Positions 60,953-64,000 of a stretch of 64,000 nucleotides of DNA are shown piece by piece. How positions within the stretch are numbered: position 1 is the first letter of the stretch; every line of letters starts with the position of its first letter. The stretch is from NCBI GenBank assembly GCA_020633125.1, contig JACKEH010000018.1, positions 1 to 64,000 of the forward strand. Direction: 5' to 3'. Position numbers and translations under genes: made by a program. The notes beneath the pieces were generated by a model. The model had not been told where the DNA came from and did not search any database. It worked only from the letters and a program-made list of their open reading frames with translations. The DNA is from Sandaracinus sp. GTDB taxonomy: Bacteria; Myxococcota_A; Polyangia; Polyangiales; Houyiibacteriaceae.

Positions 60953-61893
60953 TCGAGCGCCACGTGTCGATCGAACGTTGGCCGCTCGCCGCGCCCTTTC
61001 GAACCGCGCGCATCGAGCGGACGCACACGACGGTCGTCGTCCTGCATCTGCGTGACGGCGTGCACGAGGGCCGCGCCGAGCACGTGCCCTACGAACGCTA
61101 CGGCGAGACGCCCGAGGGCGTGGCGGCCGCGCTTCGAAGCCTTCCGCTCGGAACCTCGCGAGGTGGCGCAGCGGCGGGAGCGCTCGCCGACGCGTGGCTC
61201 GATCTGACGTGCAAGCGGCAGGGACGCCGCGCGCACGAGCTCCTCGGGCTGCCCGCGCCGCGCCCGGTAGCGACGTTGCAAAGCCTCGGCGCCGACACCC
61301 CCGAGGCGATGGCGGATGCCGCGCGCCGCACGCATCGACCAGTCCTCAAGCTCAAGGCGAGTGGGGACGCGGCGCTCGATCTCGCGCGCATCGAAGCGGT
61401 GCACGCGGCTGCGCCCCACGCACGACTGGTCGTCGACGCCAACGAGTCCTGGAGCGAGGCGACCTACCAGCGCCTGACCCCGCGGCTTCCGGCGCTCGGA
61501 GTGGTTTGGCTCGAGCAGCCCTTCCCCGTCGGCGACGACGCGGCGCTTTCGCGGCTGCCGCATCCGGTCCCGGTCTGCGCGGACGAGAGCGTGCACGTGG
61601 CGAGCGACGTGGCCGCGCTACGCGACCGCTACGACGCCGTGAACGTGAAGCTCGGCAAGAGCGGCGGTTTGGTCGGCGCGCTCGCGACCCTCGACGCCGC
61701 GCGACGCCTCGGCATGCGAGTGATGGTCGGGTGCATGGTGAGCACCTCGCTCGCGCTCGCGCCTGCCGTGCTCGCCGCGCAGCGTGCGGACCTCGCGGAC
61801 CTCGACGGCTCGAGCTTCTTGCGACGGGACCGCGTGGGTGCGCCGACCTCCGGGCGATGGGTCGTGCCCGCGACGTCGTCGTTCTGGGGATGA
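60949..61893 (+). CDS. Dipeptide epimerase (L-Ala-D/L-Glu epimerase type, enolase superfamily)
   Basis: A 314-residue member of the muconate-lactonizing subgroup. Catalytic K134-x-K136, metal ligands D163, E189 and D212, and the second base K234 are all present, with the 22-residue D212-K234 spacing of Ala-Glu epimerases (NVKLGKSGG). These act on dipeptides from peptidoglycan turnover by epimerising the Glu residue; some members prefer other dipeptides. It is coupled to the VOC gene. Confidence 0.9.
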   Translation: MIERHVSIERWPLAAPFRTARIERTHTTVVVLHLRDGVHEGRAEHVPYERYGETPEGVAAALRSLPLGTSRGGAAAGALADAWLDLTCKRQGRRAHELLGLPAPRPVATLQSLGADTPEAMADAARRTHRPVLKLKASGDAALDLARIEAVHAAAPHARLVVDANESWSEATYQRLTPRLPALGVVWLEQPFPVGDDAALSRLPHPVPVCADESVHVASDVAALRDRYDAVNVKLGKSGGLVGALATLDAARRLGMRVMVGCMVSTSLALAPAVLAAQRADLADLDGSSFLRRDRVGAPTSGRWVVPATSSFWG

Positions 61894-61912
61894 GCCGCGA
61901 CCTTCGGTGCGC

Positions 61913-63556
61913 TCAACGATGCGAGCTCTCGATCGCGGGCGTCGGCGCGGCCTCGTCGTCGACTGCGCGCACGCCCGTCACCGCCGACGTCCGCGTCGGG
62001 CGCCATCGGCCGGCGAGGTCGCAACGCGTGAGCGCTTCGAGCAGCGCACGCGCGTCCGCGAAGCGTGCCTCCGGTCGTTTGGCCAGGCAACGAGTCACGA
62101 CCTGCTCGAGATCGGCGGGCACGTGCGCGAAGCGTGAGGGCGGTGCGACCTCTTGGGTGAGGTGCGCGAGGAAGAGCGCGGGGCCGTCGGTCGCGTCGTA
62201 AGGGAAGCGCCCCGTGAGCAACTGGTAGAGGACCATGCCGAGCGCGTAGACGTCCGCGCGCGCGCTCGCCTCTTGGCCTTCGATCACTTCGGGCGCGATG
62301 TATTGCGGCGTGCCCGCGACGAGCCCGGTCGCGGTCAGCGAATCGCCCGAGTCCGCTCGGTCGATGCGGGCGATGCCGAAGTCGAGCACCTTGAGGAAGT
62401 CCGGCTCTTCGCCCGCCCACGTCACGAAGAGGTTCTCGGGTTTGACGTCGCGATGCACGATGCCGCGCGCGTGTGCTTCGGCGAGCGCGCGGGCGGCTTG
62501 AAGCGCGAAGTGCGTCGCGCGGGCGGGATCGAGCGCCCCTTCGCGCTCGCTCAGCCTCGCGAGCGTCTCGCCTTCGAGCAGCTCCATCGCGTAGTAGGTG
62601 AGCCCGTCCTCGGTGGTGCCGAAGTCCAAGACGCGCACCGTGTTCGGATGCGTCAGCTCCGTCGTCGCGTGCACCTCGCGCTCGAAACGCGCGAGCGCCA
62701 CGTCGTCCGCGTCGAGCCGCATCACCTTCAACGCCACGCGTCGACGCAGCGTGCCGTCGAAGGCCGACCAGACCTCGCCCATGCCGCCGCGCCCGAGCCG
62801 GCGTTCGACCCGGTAGCGCCCGATGCTTCGGGCCTCGAAGACCTCGCGCCGCATCGCCCAGAGCGCGTGCGCCGCGCTCACCAGCACCACGACCGTGCCC
62901 GCGAGAATGCCCGTCTCGATGCCGAGCTCCACCGCGAAGCGGGGCTCCGAGAGCTCGCCCCGCGCGCGATCCCAGAAGAGCGCCGCGACGAGGAACGTCG
63001 CCGGCAGCGCCAGCACCGTGACGATCCCGCTCGCGATCGCGCGCGTGAAACGTCGGGGCACGAAGGCGTAGGCGGTGGCCGCGAGGTTCACCGCGTCGGT
63101 GTACGTGCTCCCCACGCCGTCGATGCAGAGCGCGAGCAGCGAGATCATCACGATCAACACCGGCGGAAGCACGTTCAGCCAGAGATCGATCTCGCGCTCG
63201 CTCAGCGTGGGGCGCGATCGAAGTCGCCAGAGCACGCCGCCGCAGAAGAGCGTCCCCACCGTCCGAAGCGCGAGCGCCGTCCCGAGCTCGATCGAACCGG
63301 GCCAGACGAACGCGTGAACGAAGTCCGTCGCGGAGAAGACCGGGTTCAGAATCGTCGCGATCGCGTAGGCGGTGATCAGCCGCCGCCGGTTCGTCGCCAG
63401 CTCCTCGGAAGCCACCCGGGAGCCCGCGTCGACCAGAGGACCCGGCGTCAGCGCAGGCGTGTCCTCGACCCCGGAAGGGTCGCCACCCGCACGCGTCTTC
63501 GCCGTCGTCCCGGTCGACACAGGCGCGCAGAATAGCGCGCACCCCTGCGCGGGCAC
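61913..63556 (-). CDS. Membrane Ser/Thr protein kinase with N-terminal TM domain
   Basis: A 547-residue kinase with the unusual order membrane first, kinase last. Residues ~60-235 contain about six TM helices (LITAYAIATILNPVFSATDF, VLPPVLIVMISLLALCI, GIVTVLALPATFLVAALF, TGILAGTVVVLVSAAHALW). The kinase spans 247-~520: GRGGMGEVW, VALKVM, HRDVKPENLF, LDFGIAR, GTPQYIAPEV. Start is a GTG at 63556, or the GTG at 63520. The target is unknown; it may sense membrane state. Confidence 0.92.
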   Translation of the reverse strand: MPAQGCALFCAPVSTGTTAKTRAGGDPSGVEDTPALTPGPLVDAGSRVASEELATNRRRLITAYAIATILNPVFSATDFVHAFVWPGSIELGTALALRTVGTLFCGGVLWRLRSRPTLSEREIDLWLNVLPPVLIVMISLLALCIDGVGSTYTDAVNLAATAYAFVPRRFTRAIASGIVTVLALPATFLVAALFWDRARGELSEPRFAVELGIETGILAGTVVVLVSAAHALWAMRREVFEARSIGRYRVERRLGRGGMGEVWSAFDGTLRRRVALKVMRLDADDVALARFEREVHATTELTHPNTVRVLDFGTTEDGLTYYAMELLEGETLARLSEREGALDPARATHFALQAARALAEAHARGIVHRDVKPENLFVTWAGEEPDFLKVLDFGIARIDRADSGDSLTATGLVAGTPQYIAPEVIEGQEASARADVYALGMVLYQLLTGRFPYDATDGPALFLAHLTQEVAPPSRFAHVPADLEQVVTRCLAKRPEARFADARALLEALTRCDLAGRWRPTRTSAVTGVRAVDDEAAPTPAIESSHR

Positions 63557-63600
63557 CCTTGCGCACGGAGACGGACTCGATTACCTAAGCCTCCCCCCAA

Positions 63601-63677
63601 GGACCCTTAGCTCAGCTGGATAGAGCGTCGGCCTCCGGAGCCGAAGGTCAGTGGTTCGAATCCACTAGGGTCCGCCA
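63601..63677 (+). tRNA. tRNA-Arg (anticodon CCG)
   Basis: All arms fold: acceptor GGACCCT/AGGGTCC, D arm GCTC/GAGC, anticodon stem TCGGC/GCCGA with loop CTCCGGA (anticodon CCG, reading CGG), T arm GTGG-TTCGAAT-CCAC, discriminator G and encoded CCA. Its 3' end borders an integrase gene and is the likely attachment site. Confidence 0.96.
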
Positions 63678-64000
63678 GCACTTGCGCGTTTCGGTGGGGG
63701 GCAACGGGGGGCAGCTCCGGCAAGTCGAGCCGGTAGACTACGAGCTCCTCCTCCCACCGAGCTTGCTCCGCCGCTTCGCGCTTCCGACGCGCCTCGACGC
63801 CCTCGGGAAGCACCACGGGCGCGGTCGCGCTCGCGGCCTTTCGATCGAGGTGCGACGCCGCGAAGTGGGCGTACCGCTCCGTGACCTGCGTCGAGGTGTG
63901 GCACGCCATCTTCGACGCCTCGTCGAGCGAGTAGACGGTTCCGAACGTGCCCATCAGCAGGTGCGACACGAACGAGTGCCGCAGGTCGTGGAAGCGCCCC
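63607..64000 (-). CDS. int: Tyrosine-type integrase, C-terminal part only (runs off right edge)
   Basis: The frame enters from the right edge and encodes 131 residues of a site-specific recombinase: HDLRHSFVSHLL (H-x-L-R-H with a catalytic Arg), MACHTSTQVTERYAHF (His and nucleophile Tyr). The stop TAA lies at 63607-63609, inside the tRNA-Arg on the opposite strand, so the C-terminal tail is encoded antisense to the tRNA. The element it would move lies to the right. Excision would change the C-terminal codons. The N terminus is outside the window. Confidence 0.9.
   Translation of the reverse strand, partial: GRFHDLRHSFVSHLLMGTFGTVYSLDEASKMACHTSTQVTERYAHFAASHLDRKAASATAPVVLPEGVEARRKREAAEQARWEEELVVYRLDLPELPPVAPHRNAQVLADPSGFEPLTFGSGGRRSIQLS
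63668..64000. mobile_element. Left edge of a tRNA-Arg-integrated element
   Basis: The tRNA 3' end followed directly by an integrase pointing towards it is the typical end of an integrative island or prophage. The second att copy would be beyond the window. Only the integrase tail is visible here. Confidence 0.65.

Overview
The window is GC-rich bacterial DNA with strongly third-position-GC coding. It reads as a Myxococcota chromosome, probably close to the Sandaracinaceae/Polyangiales. The grounds are a cysteine-rich protein ending in a MYXO-CTERM sorting tail (11744-15226), three secreted proteins carrying MopE-type C-N-x-x-D-D-D-C-D-G motifs, many lipoproteins with Asp/Ala/Gly-rich linkers, two Pkn-type Ser/Thr kinases, and an AgmX/PglI-type protein. 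This is inference from protein families; no 16S gene is present.

Layout. 0-24 kb is mostly an envelope/secretome region: an aminotransferase, lipoproteins, a Flp-type pilin, a VWA/Cys-rich/MYXO-CTERM protein translationally coupled to a MopE-FGE lipoprotein, an SDR, a LOG-family protein, a DUF255 thioredoxin-like lipoprotein, a PEGA protein and a large RCC1/MopE lipoprotein. Inside it, 3.0-5.6 kb is a decaying patch: a SUKH-like gene broken in several frames, a short copy of an upstream lipoprotein gene, and two tandem-repeat arrays. 24-29 kb holds metH directly behind an ArsR-methyltransferase fusion (SahR-like) with a near-perfect 24-bp palindrome in front of it. 29.8-34.2 kb is a three-gene operon (metal-dependent hydrolase, Baeyer-Villiger-type monooxygenase, SDR) divergent from an AraC-type regulator, recalling the virS/mymA arrangement of mycobacteria; the shared promoter carries three direct repeats spaced 21 and 22 bp.

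34-50 kb is housekeeping: a tautomerase, malQ, a TetR regulator overlapping holB, metG, AgmX-like and HEAT-repeat proteins, tatD, a solitary rplC, rlmE, a PEGA kinase and a cyclic-nucleotide-binding protein. Four of these genes carry apparent single-base indels. 50-52.6 kb holds intact ppsR, a truncated group IIC intron directly behind the ppsR terminator, and a second decayed copy of the ppsR 3' end with its terminator. 52.7-63.6 kb has a 49-residue basic protein, a Cys-rich lipoprotein, a GspE-N/MshEN protein, glgX and glgB, a VOC protein overlapping a dipeptide epimerase, and a membrane-anchored kinase. The window ends at a tRNA-Arg(CCG) whose 3' end is occupied by a tyrosine integrase, the edge of an integrative element lying beyond the right border.

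Working together: malQ, glgX and glgB cover alpha-glucan remodelling; metH and its putative regulator cover the methyl cycle; the monooxygenase operon and AraC gene form a self-contained regulated unit. No CRISPR array, rRNA or complete secondary-metabolite cluster was seen.
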